A stretch of DNA of 64,000 nt from Paenibacillus allorhizosphaerae (GTDB taxonomy: Bacteria; Bacillota; Bacilli; Paenibacillales; NBRC-103111). Below the pieces are notes generated by a model. It searched no databases, was not told where the DNA came from, and saw nothing but the letters and a program-made list of their open reading frames with translations. The translations under genes were made by a program, and so were the position numbers. Positions within the stretch are counted from its first letter, which is position 1, and every line of letters begins with the position of its first letter. The stretch spans positions 186,001 through 250,000 of the forward strand of contig NZ_CAJVCE010000009.1 in NCBI RefSeq assembly GCF_910594985.1, given 5' to 3'. Of this stretch, positions 25,501 through 32,648 are shown one piece after another.

Positions 25501-27340
25501 ATAAATAGATGGATTGCTCTTCATCGGCAAAAACGATGTGCGGCCCCTTTTCTTCATCCCACGGCCTGCTCTTGCGCTGCGCCGCTTCAAAGCCTTCTTC
25601 ACCGAGCGAGCGATGCCACACGAATGCGCCGTCCTTGCTGATCAGGATATCCACCTGCCCGTCGCCGTCCAGATCGATGAACTTCAGATTCGGGTCACTC
25701 CAGTTCACATGGGGCATAGAGGCGAACGGTACGAACGGCTCCCACTTCCCGTCCATCGTCCGTTCGTAAAACCCTGGCGTCGGGCCTGCATATTGCACCA
25801 AGTCCGGACGGCCATCCCTTGCCAGATCGAGGAGCTGTGCTTGCCCCGCCAACGCCATCTCAGGCTTCAGCGGCAATAGCTCCATCGGCGCGAGCTTCGC
25901 CTCCAAGCGTTCTCCATCCTCTCGGACAACCAGGTTGGCTGGACTGAGGTTGCGTTTGTAGAACCAGGCATTCGCCTGCTCGGTAAGTACACCGGACATC
26001 CCTTCGCCGTCGAGGTCGACGAACAAATAGTTGGTGCCGTCGATCCCGACCGGTACATTTGCGAGGCTGCCGTCGCCTATCTCATGCACTTCCGTCTGAA
26101 TGACGGCCTCGCTGTAGGTGAACTCTACCGGGGGCAGAGACGCAGTCAAATAGCTTCCCTCTGCCGTAAGCTGATAGCTTTTTTGCGTCACTTTCATGAG
26201 TTTGGAATATATCGGTGTAGGTGAATCGGAACGTTCATTATCGGCCTGGTAAGTGAAATCCGTCGAGCGAACAAGACCGTCATAACCTTTCTGTCCTTCC
26301 GGATCATCCGGGATGTGATGAAACATCAGTATGCGCTGACATAGGCGGTGGGTACGGATTTCGAACGTTGAGCGGTAAACTGAGAAGGGATCCGGGCGAG
26401 ACGACCATATGCCGGTCTCTTGAGGTGTGGGGGCGGTCGCATCGTGCTCGCCGTAATCGAACACGATTTCAAAATACCAATTATTATCGTCCGGCGGGTC
26501 CGGCCACGATCGGTCTGACATGAGGTTGGGAAAATAAGGCGTTTGATTGCCGTAGCGGATATTCTTGAGGTATTTGTTGACGGTACGGCGAGGATCAAAG
26601 CGATCGCCGCGATTTCGCTGGTGAGCTAGCGAAAGATCAATATTTTCTGCATTTTCCGATTTGTACCGATACGTGATCGCGTTTCCCTTATCGTCGTAGC
26701 TCTCGCAGATGAGCCAGCTGAAAATGCGTTCCGGATGCTCCAGATCGGCGATACGCGAATGATCGCTTCTGCCGTACCAGGTGGTGACGTTATCCTTCGA
26801 GATGGAACGCCAAAAGACATCATCCGGCTCAGACGCATTGGTCCATCGCTCAATCCGGGCGAACAGTCCTTCGATACGCGGGCGATACCGGCGAATGAGG
26901 TAGCTTTTCCCATCTACCGTACGCGGCGGCAGCTCCTCGCGCTTCCAGCTTCCCTGCGCATCCTGTTCGAGCATAGGCACCAGATCTTCGGCACCGGACA
27001 AAATGAACACATCTGACTCCGGCTCCCCGTCATCCCGGTACCGAGGCAACCCCTTATCGGTTTTGCGCGTGATGGAGGGAAGCGACAAGCTCCATCCGAT
27101 GCCAAACGGCCCATTGCCCGCTCCGGAGTCATACGATAGGGAAAGCTGAGGGCCGAAGCCCGAGCGACCTGGGCTGGTGGCTATGGGAACGGTCATGGAA
27201 CCGGTACCCGTGACCGGATTGGACGCGAACTTCTCGCCGATGCTGCGGATCGCCCCGCCTCCTTTGGGCAGCGAGATCGAAGGCGCCGTTAGTGCATGCT
27301 CGTCTTTACTTGGACTTGATTCCTTGTCCTGCAAGGACAT
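19544..27340 (-). CDS. Fused Tc toxin subunits TcB-TcC with nuclease-like C-terminal cargo
   Basis: 2598 residues. The ATG at 27340 has AAGGAG 11 bases upstream. The first ~300 residues are an SpvB domain ('SGFGPQLSLSYDSGAGNGPF'). FG-GAP-like beta-propeller repeats follow ('DLDGDGQVDILIS', 'DMSGDGLTDIVRIRN', 'LADIDGSGTTDILYLG'), then YD/Rhs repeats and the Rhs core ('YTGKERDEETGFSYHGARYY', 'WTSCDPIGIRDGTNIYQYVQ') ending near residue 2276. In characterised TcC proteins conserved aspartates in this core release the tail by self-cleavage inside the cocoon. The final ~322 residues (19544-20512) are the variable cargo; residues ~20-90 of it hold K-x2-E-like helices, 'VLDGLGLDKKGWIVIESK', matching a PD-(D/E)XK core, and the far end is Gly/Ala rich. 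First gene of the Tc operon. Confidence 0.93.
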   Translation of the reverse strand: MSLQDKESSPSKDEHALTAPSISLPKGGGAIRSIGEKFASNPVTGTGSMTVPIATSPGRSGFGPQLSLSYDSGAGNGPFGIGWSLSLPSITRKTDKGLPRYRDDGEPESDVFILSGAEDLVPMLEQDAQGSWKREELPPRTVDGKSYLIRRYRPRIEGLFARIERWTNASEPDDVFWRSISKDNVTTWYGRSDHSRIADLEHPERIFSWLICESYDDKGNAITYRYKSENAENIDLSLAHQRNRGDRFDPRRTVNKYLKNIRYGNQTPYFPNLMSDRSWPDPPDDNNWYFEIVFDYGEHDATAPTPQETGIWSSRPDPFSVYRSTFEIRTHRLCQRILMFHHIPDDPEGQKGYDGLVRSTDFTYQADNERSDSPTPIYSKLMKVTQKSYQLTAEGSYLTASLPPVEFTYSEAVIQTEVHEIGDGSLANVPVGIDGTNYLFVDLDGEGMSGVLTEQANAWFYKRNLSPANLVVREDGERLEAKLAPMELLPLKPEMALAGQAQLLDLARDGRPDLVQYAGPTPGFYERTMDGKWEPFVPFASMPHVNWSDPNLKFIDLDGDGQVDILISKDGAFVWHRSLGEEGFEAAQRKSRPWDEEKGPHIVFADEEQSIYLSDMSGDGLTDIVRIRNREVCYWPNLGYGCFGAKVTMDNAPRFDHDDQFEPVRIRLADIDGSGTTDILYLGSDGIHVYFNQCGNGWSDPTIIGHFLAPDHFTQVQVADLLGNGTACLVWSSSLPGDARSPLRYLNLIGGQKPHLLVKAINNLGAETTVEYAPSTKFYLQDKQAGKPWITKLPSVVHCVEKVTVHDKWRQATFTTAYNYHHGYFDGPEREFRGFGRVEQVDVESYGKFAAGNASSPYITDDQTLYQPPVKTVTWYHTGAFFENRRILEHFKEEYFPNGFQNEHTGAQVLGTFQENALPEPDLDALNLHADEWREALRACKGMMLRQEVYELDVDLLAAGTHKPVKLFTVACHNAHIHLVQPKAANPHAVFHVIESEAITYHYELDMRDEQLKPDPRIVHTLNLSVDEYGNVRQSVTEVYPRLGEYADAALKADALELIRHVQSERHMSYTETRYTNDVLDPDSYRLRLPCEVITYELTGIPVTDRYFTPGELRACKLSGHYQDSGMEVEETAYHILPDGVSPQKRIVEHTRTLFFDTALDRPLMLGQLNALALTYETYKLAHTDELLGVVFGDKIGTDVVAALTDKKISGYLNGADLVVRFGENSAGQYWMCSGVAGFHADAPQHFFLPERFTDPFGNLTTLTYDSRDLYIQSSADALGSRTEVVEFDFRVLAACRMKDANDNVSEVQFDILGMPAVMAVMGKGMEADTMNGFDDAYLNLDPDTRQKLFILQDYDEADAKSLLKHASIRHVYDFGESVQSGTVVWGQHPACACTIQRERHAADEPDSPVQCNFEYSDGTGNVLVNKVQAEPEQPGGPLRWVASGKTILNNKGKPVKQYEPYFSPPAVGHRFEEPIEVGVTPVIYYDAVGRAIRTEAPDGSYSRVEFSPWHAARYDANDTVKEAGNAWFIGMSAPTASAEERRAARLAAEHADTPAVTVLDSLGREVVTIAHNRVASVDATVEEKYVTFTKLDAEGKPLWVQDARGNRVMQYVTPPLQGGFHPFNDSNNLHPQGFSPCYDLAGNLLFQHSMDAGDRWMLNDATGKPMFAWNSRLFMTRMTYDELQRPIGSFVTGADPADPAREIQFARLVYGEGQENDKQLNLRGRQYKQYDTAGLVTSEAYDFKGNPLRMVRQLTADYKSTPDWSRNPALEAEAFAAGTRYDALNRPVQIIAPHSTATPMQRINITQPVYNEAGLLERVDVWLNQPAEPAALLAAPTASQRPVKNIAYNAKGQRVLLQYGNGSETGYDYDTKTFRLKRMKTARESDGVLLQDLNYTYDPVGNVTRIRDNAQDLVFHNNQCVLPGAEYRYDALYRLIAASGREHKGNGRPYDGDDTSRFVPNLPNDCQALQNYVETYRYDGVGNIMQMVHRAGSSLEQPGQVIWNRRYQYALDSNRLLATSVPDDSDNLPDYVASPGGYSAKYAYDLHGNMTAMPHLQQMNWDFKDQLSSTTRMVTSDNPPSGIVPAATYYVYDSTGQRVRKVTETQAGTRSKQRIYLGRYEVYREYSGGTVELERESLHVMDDKQRVALIESQTIKDQTPIVSPQPLVRYQLGNHLGSASLELDEHAAVITYEEYTPYGSTAYCAGRSAAEVSLKRYRYTGKERDEETGFSYHGARYYAPWVGRWTSCDPIGIRDGTNIYQYVQSNPVRWVDYKGTQTQSKSAENFAAGKAWEKKVLDLVKERIPTVEQVTVKATIDGKEVESVLDGLGLDKKGWIVIESKLSAETELTESQKKIRDHLLSGKAVTISATDKAKVAEIADKLKVSPNTQISTSRYEIIRRGNVGKVLSELEVIPKGYGTILHSSGEVSVHSQEEMQIIATVMRNHPGMDTKTAVKLVQRAMKEQELANNNVNRVQQMLKTNINQNAEAQAHGEVRMSIAAGGTINTLAAFGQILNLGGGMFYGAFGGAAKAGGATATNGVGTTASTGVRVRIAEGVGVEAPVVRVGSIQIAERASVEVVEEEITQQVLKRMVIPPPQ

Positions 27341-27701
27341 GGTGGTCGTCACTCCTTCAGGGTCTCTTTGAGCATGTATGTAAAGTGTGGGTGTTACAAG
27401 CAAGGTAGTCTTTCTTCATAGGGGAGGAATTGCGCAGAACAAATATAGTATAGAAGCGGGGAATATAAAATGTCTGTCGATTATTGTCAGCCTAGTACTA
27501 ATGATGGGGGAAATTGATTCAAAAGAGATATACAGGCCTTTGAGGATAGGAGTCGTTTGCTCCATTGGTCTAATTCATTGCCGTTAATATCGAGCTGATA
27601 AGCTTTCTCGACCATTGATTTGTCCTGGACAAATAAGTGAGTCGATTTCTGATGCCGCCGCTCTCCTCCGCCGGATTATGAAAGGTAACCGTTGCATTTC
27701 T
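27341..27701. other. Region upstream of the Tc operon
   Basis: 360 bp without a convincing gene. It must contain the minus-strand promoter of the Tc operon; TATACT-like bases occur around 27443-27452 on the minus strand but I see no matching -35 box. One minus-strand frame just below 27702 reads 'VTFHNPAEESGGIRNRLTYL' without a start and may be a remnant linked to the fragment at 27702. Confidence 0.3.
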
Positions 27702-27929
27702 TTACCGCTTCAAAAAAGGCAGCCGTCGACCAAGTCCACCATATTCATCGCACTGACCGCCGCCTGATGAGCTGGTCATAGCGGTGTTCACCAAGCTCAG
27801 ACAAACCACGAAGCCTGAACTATGAGATTCGGTACGAAAAGAGAAACGCTGCTTATATGAGATTTCATTGTCCGCATCTTTAAAGTCAACATTAAAGATC
27901 TGCTCGTTGGTATACCAGCCGTACGCCAT
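27702..27929 (-). CDS. Unrecognised fragment (75 aa)
   Basis: An ATG-initiated frame of 75 codons ('MAYGWYTNEQIFNVDFKDAD', 'FSFRTESHSSGFVVC') that I cannot assign. Composition looks like real protein rather than a chance frame, but it lies in a stretch of broken genes and no ribosome site precedes it. A second frame immediately downstream also reads like protein, so this may be one gene broken by a frameshift. No function is proposed. Confidence 0.3.
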   Translation of the reverse strand: MAYGWYTNEQIFNVDFKDADNEISYKQRFSFRTESHSSGFVVCLSLVNTAMTSSSGGGQCDEYGGLGRRLPFLKR

Positions 27930-27945
27930 GCCCTTGCGAATCGGG

Positions 27946-28027
27946 CGTGGATTGGCCGTTATCTGTTCAATCCATTTTTCATAGCTTAACTTTCATTCTT
28001 TCGATCATTCTTTGCATAATTCATAGG
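27946..28027 (-). repeat. Degenerate copy of the 3' end of the 6282 gene
   Basis: About 82 bp matching 6239-6330. On the minus strand it encodes MNYAKNDRKNES followed by TAA at 27987-27989, related to MKYAVKSDRMNES at the end of the 6282 product, and continues into the first arm of that gene's terminator (GGCCAATCCACGC), where similarity stops. The 5' side is joined directly to the zeta-toxin remnant at about 28027. Confidence 0.8.
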
Positions 28028-28348
28028 CGCCTCCGACATAAAACATTGTGATCTCGAACCCATTGGTTTTGGCATCACGCTTGAGGCGAATAGCATTACC
28101 ACCGGCCAACGTTGTTTCTACTGAAAATCACGTCTGTTTCGAATACAGTCCTTCGCTAATTTTATGGCTTCTTTTCCTGCTGACACTTTTCTACTCTCAG
28201 GGTAAAGTGAACTGATACTCCTTGCCAAAGCATCTGGGTCGATATTAACACTTATTCCGAGTCGATCAACAATAAGGTTTCTTATGGTGCTTTTCCCACT
28301 TCCATTGTTCCCAGCAAAAACGTACATGATCGGAGACAGTTTATGCAT
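28028..28348 (-). pseudogene. Zeta-toxin family gene, frameshifted and truncated
   Basis: The frame from 28348 encodes an intact Walker A motif ('MYVFAGNNGSGKSTIRN') and 'SVNIDPDALAR', the start of a zeta-type toxin (P-loop kinase that phosphorylates UDP-GlcNAc in characterised members). It hits TAG at 28118 right after 'RNRRDF'. Reading one frame over, the family continues without interruption: 'SVETTLAGGNAIRLKRDAK' and 'GFEITMFYVG'. A single missing T at that point explains this. After 'YVG' the sequence switches to the tail of a different gene (27946-28027). The C-terminal half of the kinase is absent, so the toxin is dead. Its start overlaps the stop codon of the upstream partner fragment. 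Confidence 0.8.
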
Positions 28349-28490
28349 GAGAGGAATCCTGTCCGGTAACTGGGATAACATGACCATTATTGTATTCCTT
28401 AATTATCTGGCCTTCTGCATTCTTATACACAATATATGTTTCGTTCGCCTTAGCATCTAGCTTAGCGCGATCACCAGTAAGCTGAGCAAA
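28341..28490 (-). pseudogene. Truncated upstream partner of the zeta toxin
   Basis: A minus-strand frame with no start codon, open from 28490 to TAA at 28341, reads 'KLDAKANETYIVYKNAEGQI' and 'IKEYNNGHVIPV'. The stop overlaps the likely ATG of the zeta gene (ATGCATAA), the usual coupling of such a pair. Its 5' end is missing and abuts, head to head, the truncated peptidase at 28461. Short proteins of this type precede zeta-family genes in Firmicutes; an antitoxin role is inferred from position only. Confidence 0.6.
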
Positions 28491-29210
28491 TTACGGCTGT
28501 CGGCAGACGATCTGTTCGTCGATCGGGCAGGTAACTTGTGCGCAGTGATTTATTGCGGGGAAGGCTCTACGGTATTGCTGTCGGCGCACATGGATATTTA
28601 TCAGGAGCTGGATGAAGGGCGTATAATCGTCCAGGACGGAACGACCCTTCGTTCAACCCGAGGCATACTCGGTGCAGACGACCGGGCAGGCATTGCCATC
28701 ATTCTGGAGATATCGAATGAAATTCACCGGACCAACTTTAACGGCACCTTGAAGATCGCCTTTACGGTAAAAGAAGAAATCGGCCTTATCGGCTCGCAGA
28801 AGTTGGATCCTTACTTTCTTGCCGATGTCGATGCCGCCATCGTAGTCGATCGCCGGGGAACACGTGATATCGTCACCTCCTACGCAGGCATCATACCATT
28901 TTGCACCGAAGACTACGGGCGGTTGCTTGAGGAAGCGGGTCGGCTAACCGGCATGGCGGATTGGAAGGTCACCGCCGGCGGCTCCAGCGATGCCAAAATT
29001 TTGTCGCAAAAGTTCAGCATTCCTTCCGTGAACCTGTCTGCGGGTTACATGAACGAGCACACGGACCGGGAGACCGTGGATTACCTTGCCGCCTACGAAA
29101 CGTCTAAGCTGATCGAATGTGTTTTAAGCCGTCATTCGATTAAGAGCAGACAGCAGACCAATGAACGATCTGAATCATGTCATACGGAATTGTCGACGAT
29201 CTTCAAATAA
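28461..29210 (+). pseudogene. 5'-truncated M20/M42-type metallopeptidase (PepT-like)
   Basis: The frame is open from 28461; the first usable start is a TTG at 28536 with no ribosome site. Metal-binding motifs of the co-catalytic zinc aminopeptidases are present: 'VLLSAHMDIY' (H-x-D), 'GILGADDRAG' (Asp pair), 'AFTVKEEIG' (Glu pair), 'AAIVVDRRGTRD' and 'SAGYMNEHTDRE' (C-terminal His). Homology appears to begin already in 'SKLRLSADDLFVDRAGNL' before the TTG, and the usual N-terminal ~50 residues are missing. It faces the opposite way to its neighbours and joins the antitoxin remnant. Most likely a broken gene, although the 224-codon part could still be translated. Confidence 0.65.
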
Positions 29211-29224
29211 TCTTTTGATAAAAG

Positions 29225-29272
29225 CAAGAAACCGCCATGTCCTTTTCTTACAGGAATGTGGCGGTTGCTGCA
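29225..29272. terminator. Stem-loop between convergent genes
   Basis: AACCGCCAT and GTGGCGGTT flank a ~20-base internal region with a further short pairing (TCC/GGA). The minus-strand read is followed by TCTTGCTTTT. It lies between the end of the peptidase fragment (29210) and the end of the 29274 gene, and can serve both. Confidence 0.6.
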
Positions 29273-29273
29273 T

Positions 29274-29483
29274 TTATGCCTCTATTTCTAGAGATGGAAG
29301 AAACCTTTCGAAAGTGTCACTGGCATAAGTAAGCGAGGTTTCATTCCTTGTTACCTCAAGTAAGCCTCTGTTCACCGAATCTATATGCTGCATGGTTATT
29401 TCTGAAAAATACGCGTTACTAAGACGTAACTGCTCTATCGCTTTTCTAATGTCGAGTTGTATCCTATCAATTTTATGAATCAT
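29274..29483 (-). CDS. Small hypothetical protein (69 aa), possibly Spo0E-like
   Basis: 69 residues, predicted as two helices: an N-terminal 'IDRIQLDIRKAIEQLRL' and a second with 'FSEITMQHIDSVNRGLLEV'. Size and helix-loop-helix layout recall the Spo0E family of aspartyl-phosphate phosphatases, which act on Spo0A, but the family signature SQELD is replaced by SEITMQHID, so this is only a weak suggestion. It is followed by a good terminator and has no close upstream neighbour on its strand. Confidence 0.5.
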   Translation of the reverse strand: MIHKIDRIQLDIRKAIEQLRLSNAYFSEITMQHIDSVNRGLLEVTRNETSLTYASDTFERFLPSLEIEA

Positions 29484-29626
29484 GAATACCTCCGCAATTA
29501 ATTCAGTATTTATTCATAATAATAGCGGATTGATTTGACAATACATTGTCATAGAACGCTTGTTTGTAACAATATCAGCAATTGTAGCACCTCGGTCATT
29601 TATGGAGATCAAAGTGGCAATTCTTA

Positions 29627-30517
29627 CTAAAGCCGCGGCAAGCTTATACCGTTGTCCTTGAACGTATCCCTAACATTATCCACCATTCGCGCTATGTCCT
29701 CATAGCGATTTAATAGACCACCTTGTACACGTAGAAATTGATGCAGCGCGATTAAGGGTCTACCTCTCCAATTGTGCAATGTATAGCCTAGCTTTTTATC
29801 CCCACCTAATTTAATCAAATTCTTTTCCTCAGCATTAAGAAACATATCCGTTATCCCTTTTCCATTCGTCACTACGCAACAATCATCCGCCATATGCGCA
29901 CTTAATGATTCAATTAGCAGCGTATGATACGCTTTCAGTTCAGGCATTTCGTTATATATTTCCTGCAGCCTCTCATAATTCACAGCATCCGTATTGTTCG
30001 AGTAAAAAGGAATAAACTCGCCTACACCGAAAGGGTATTTTCCAATAAACTCCACATAATGCCGAATCGTATCTTCCTTATTCAGACCCTTTTTAAATTC
30101 GCCCCACCCGATAAATTTTTCGCTTAATATGGTATTGATAAGCATTGTTATGTTTCGGTGAAACGGCGCGATCCGTTCAGGCTTCGAATTGTTATTGTAA
30201 AAATGAGTGTACGATGTCCATTCATTCTTAGCTGCTCGCTTTTCTCGCACAGTGACATCCCCTGCATACTTCGGATTTAATCCGAAAAAGACGAAGCGAA
30301 ATGGCTGATCGGTAGAATGAAACGGCAACGGACCAATCATCTGTCCCTCCGTCTCGGCAACGAATTCCGATGGCTTACCTGATAGCTTTAATAGGTTATT
30401 TAATTTGCCTACCGCATTCATTAACGGTTCACGAATATTGTCCACTCTACCGCCGGCATCCTTAATACCCAGAATCGTTTCTATCAGCTTCATAAAATCC
30501 TCATGAACAGATTTCAT
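29627..30517 (-). CDS. Hypothetical protein with GLNP motif
   Basis: 296 residues. The ATG at 30517 is chosen because GGGGGG lies seven bases upstream. No signal peptide or membrane segment. Near residue 80 a hydrophobic strand ends in 'FVFFGLNPKYAG', reminiscent of motif 1 (G-x-N-P) of the uracil-DNA glycosylase superfamily; near residue 225 'DDCCVVTNGKGITDMF' could be a second strand and 'LHNWRGRPLIALHQFLR' a late His-containing motif. That makes a UDG-like fold possible but unproven. It is in the minus-strand accessory block and 110 bp downstream of the 30646 gene. Confidence 0.6.
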   Translation of the reverse strand: MKSVHEDFMKLIETILGIKDAGGRVDNIREPLMNAVGKLNNLLKLSGKPSEFVAETEGQMIGPLPFHSTDQPFRFVFFGLNPKYAGDVTVREKRAAKNEWTSYTHFYNNNSKPERIAPFHRNITMLINTILSEKFIGWGEFKKGLNKEDTIRHYVEFIGKYPFGVGEFIPFYSNNTDAVNYERLQEIYNEMPELKAYHTLLIESLSAHMADDCCVVTNGKGITDMFLNAEEKNLIKLGGDKKLGYTLHNWRGRPLIALHQFLRVQGGLLNRYEDIARMVDNVRDTFKDNGISLPRL

Positions 30518-30645
30518 ATGATGGCCCCCCATGATTGTTATGAATTCAACTCCAAGGCATTAAGCCGCGCTGTAATCGTCTCGATGCATAAATTGCATTC
30601 CCGTTGGTTCCACTTCCGGACCGGTCAGGGATTTAGCCTGCGATG

Positions 30646-31359
30646 CTATTTTTTTATCATTTTTTTGATGTCCATCTGTAGACTTTGTGAAAAATCATAT
30701 CTCGGCAATCCATTCGCATCGAGCGCCTCCGTTAACCAGAACTTACTGTCAAAAGGAGGCAGTCCTTCCGCCGAATCCAATAGCTTGGTCTGAAACGCCC
30801 CCAGCTTGCTGATGGTTGCATACGCGTTCACAGTTCCCTCCTGATAGACCTTGTCCCAGGCTTCACTGTAAGAAAGGGCTTCTACTTTTCCCGTTTGCTT
30901 GTTTTTCAACAGGTAACCGACTACGTTGGGATTGCCTCTTCGGTCTTGGATCATAAGGCTCTTCACGATTTCGTTTCCATTCTCCTCATTCGGAGATACG
31001 CCGGGCGTTGTTTGCCATTTACGCTCGAGCTCATAAAATGCTGGATCCTCAATCGGTACCAAAGCGATAAATGTGCCATACAAGTTTTCGTGCGCATTGG
31101 TTTCAACCAACCAAACACCCTCTATATAGTGTATAAGGTCCCCTTCTCTAATCCACTCGGGTAAGTCCTCCGGGAGCAGGTATACGGTTCTTTTCCGATC
31201 CAACTTATCCTTGTCCGACAAGCAGCGTACCAGCAGCGCGCCGCTCCCTAGTTCATCCTCATAATTCTCATCGACGATTCGGTAGCACTCGCCATCCAGC
31301 TTGATCAACCCTGTATTAGGCTTCGGTAAAACGTCATGATTCACGATGATCGTTGTCAA
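30646..31359 (-). CDS. Hypothetical protein sharing a domain with the neighbouring sirtuin
   Basis: 237 residues. A TTG at 31359 (LTTIIVNHDVL) has GGAGG eight bases upstream, whereas the nearby ATG at 31365 is only two bases from it, so TTG is preferred. The first ~110 residues are an unassigned domain; near residues 145-215 is a segment ('VVGYLLKNKQTGKVEALSYS', 'EAWDKVYQEGTVNAYATI') that aligns with the N terminus of the sirtuin fusion at 32645 ('YLGFVLKDHKTGETAGYTFD', 'EAWERIRSEGGTNAV'). The shared block suggests a common binding or sensing module. Same strand as the WG-repeat and sirtuin genes, 105 bp downstream. Confidence 0.65.
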   Translation of the reverse strand: MTTIIVNHDVLPKPNTGLIKLDGECYRIVDENYEDELGSGALLVRCLSDKDKLDRKRTVYLLPEDLPEWIREGDLIHYIEGVWLVETNAHENLYGTFIALVPIEDPAFYELERKWQTTPGVSPNEENGNEIVKSLMIQDRRGNPNVVGYLLKNKQTGKVEALSYSEAWDKVYQEGTVNAYATISKLGAFQTKLLDSAEGLPPFDSKFWLTEALDANGLPRYDFSQSLQMDIKKMIKK

Positions 31360-31463
31360 GCTCATTACCTCCCTCGTAGATAACCATGTTTTATAACTGC
31401 ATCGCAGCATACTTCCCACATACTTACCGGGAACTCCATCATAGGCCGAGATCCTCGCAATTC

Positions 31464-32648
31464 TTAATAAAGCTCAAACACCCCATATTTCAGACGGGAA
31501 TGGATGTCCATAGCGGCGATGACGGTTTGCCCCGGGCTGAAGAGGTTATCGTAGACGCAAGGCAATATTTCATACCCGGTTGTATCGATCAGACCGGTTT
31601 TGCCGCCAATGCTTGCGGTCAATAACCCATTCGGAAATAAGGCTAACTGATCATATTTCTGCGGGAGCCGCTCGCTTCCTTGCAGATCGATCAGACTGTA
31701 TTTCCCTTCCTGCTTGACGGCAACCATCCCATCATAGATGAGACTGACCGCATCATACTTATAGGGAAGGATCGGCCTCGCTTGCCTGTCGATCACCCCC
31801 CACTTCCCGTGAAGCCTTGCCGCCATATGATCGTCCTTGTCGTTCCACCGGATTTCATCATAAATCGGGGATAGGATATGTTCTCCCGACGGATTGACGA
31901 TCCCCCACTTGCCTTGGAGCATCACCTTGGCAAAGCCGTTATGAAATCCGCCCATCACCTTATCGTATTGGAACGGCAGAACCGTCTCTCCCTTACTGTC
32001 GATATATCCCCATCGGCCGTCCCGGGCGGCATGACAAAGTCCTTCGCTGAAATAACCGAGCACATCGAACGTGCTGCTGCCGATGGGCCGGCCGAAACGA
32101 TCCACGAGCATGCTTCGTCCGTTACGCTTGGCCGTCCCGACCGTCATATTCTCCTCGAATCGAAGCTCGTCATAAGCGAACGGAATCACGACTTCACCCC
32201 GGGTATGAATCACTCCCAGCTTTCCATTCAGCTCGGCCGCCAGGCAATCAGCCAAACCACTTTCCGCCAAATCGTCATAGGAATAAGGAACCAGCGGTTT
32301 CCCGTTCAAATCCATGGCTCCCCATTTACCCGACCGTTTGGCGCATATCATGGTTTCAAACGGATAGCGGGCTTCGTCGTACAGAAACGGAATGATTGTT
32401 TCCTCGAAGCGGTTAATGAACCCCCACTTGCCATGCCTGCTAATGGGGACCATCCCGTGGACAAAAGTATCACCGGGCGCGACTTCGATTTCGTCAAACT
32501 GAAAGGGGATGACCACCTCGTTATCTCGGTTGACGAAGCCCCACAAATCATGGAGCTTGGCCAGCAGAAGCTCGTCGTCGCCTGGAAATTGAAGACTGTC
32601 ATACATAAGCGGCAAAATAACCCTGGATTGGAATCTGTTATTTTTCAA
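31464..32648 (-). CDS. WG-repeat protein (about ten repeats)
   Basis: 394 residues made almost wholly of WG repeats of about 35-37 residues, such as 'KWGFINRFEETIIPFLYDEA', 'RWGYIDSKGETVLPFQYD', 'KWGIVNPSGEHILSPIYDEI' and 'KWGVIDRQARPILPYKYDAV'. Roughly ten units can be counted; two of the later ones lack the tryptophan. WG repeats form beta-rich, usually protein-binding modules. No signal peptide, so probably cytosolic. The start codon overlaps the stop of the sirtuin gene by four bases (ATGA), which implies coupled translation and a shared role. Confidence 0.88.
   Translation of the reverse strand: MKNNRFQSRVILPLMYDSLQFPGDDELLLAKLHDLWGFVNRDNEVVIPFQFDEIEVAPGDTFVHGMVPISRHGKWGFINRFEETIIPFLYDEARYPFETMICAKRSGKWGAMDLNGKPLVPYSYDDLAESGLADCLAAELNGKLGVIHTRGEVVIPFAYDELRFEENMTVGTAKRNGRSMLVDRFGRPIGSSTFDVLGYFSEGLCHAARDGRWGYIDSKGETVLPFQYDKVMGGFHNGFAKVMLQGKWGIVNPSGEHILSPIYDEIRWNDKDDHMAARLHGKWGVIDRQARPILPYKYDAVSLIYDGMVAVKQEGKYSLIDLQGSERLPQKYDQLALFPNGLLTASIGGKTGLIDTTGYEILPCVYDNLFSPGQTVIAAMDIHSRLKYGVFELY

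Noticed and set aside
27387..27587. 66-codon plus-strand frame over the Tc operon start
   Set aside because: Begins inside the Tc leader on the opposite strand, without a ribosome site or familiar motif.
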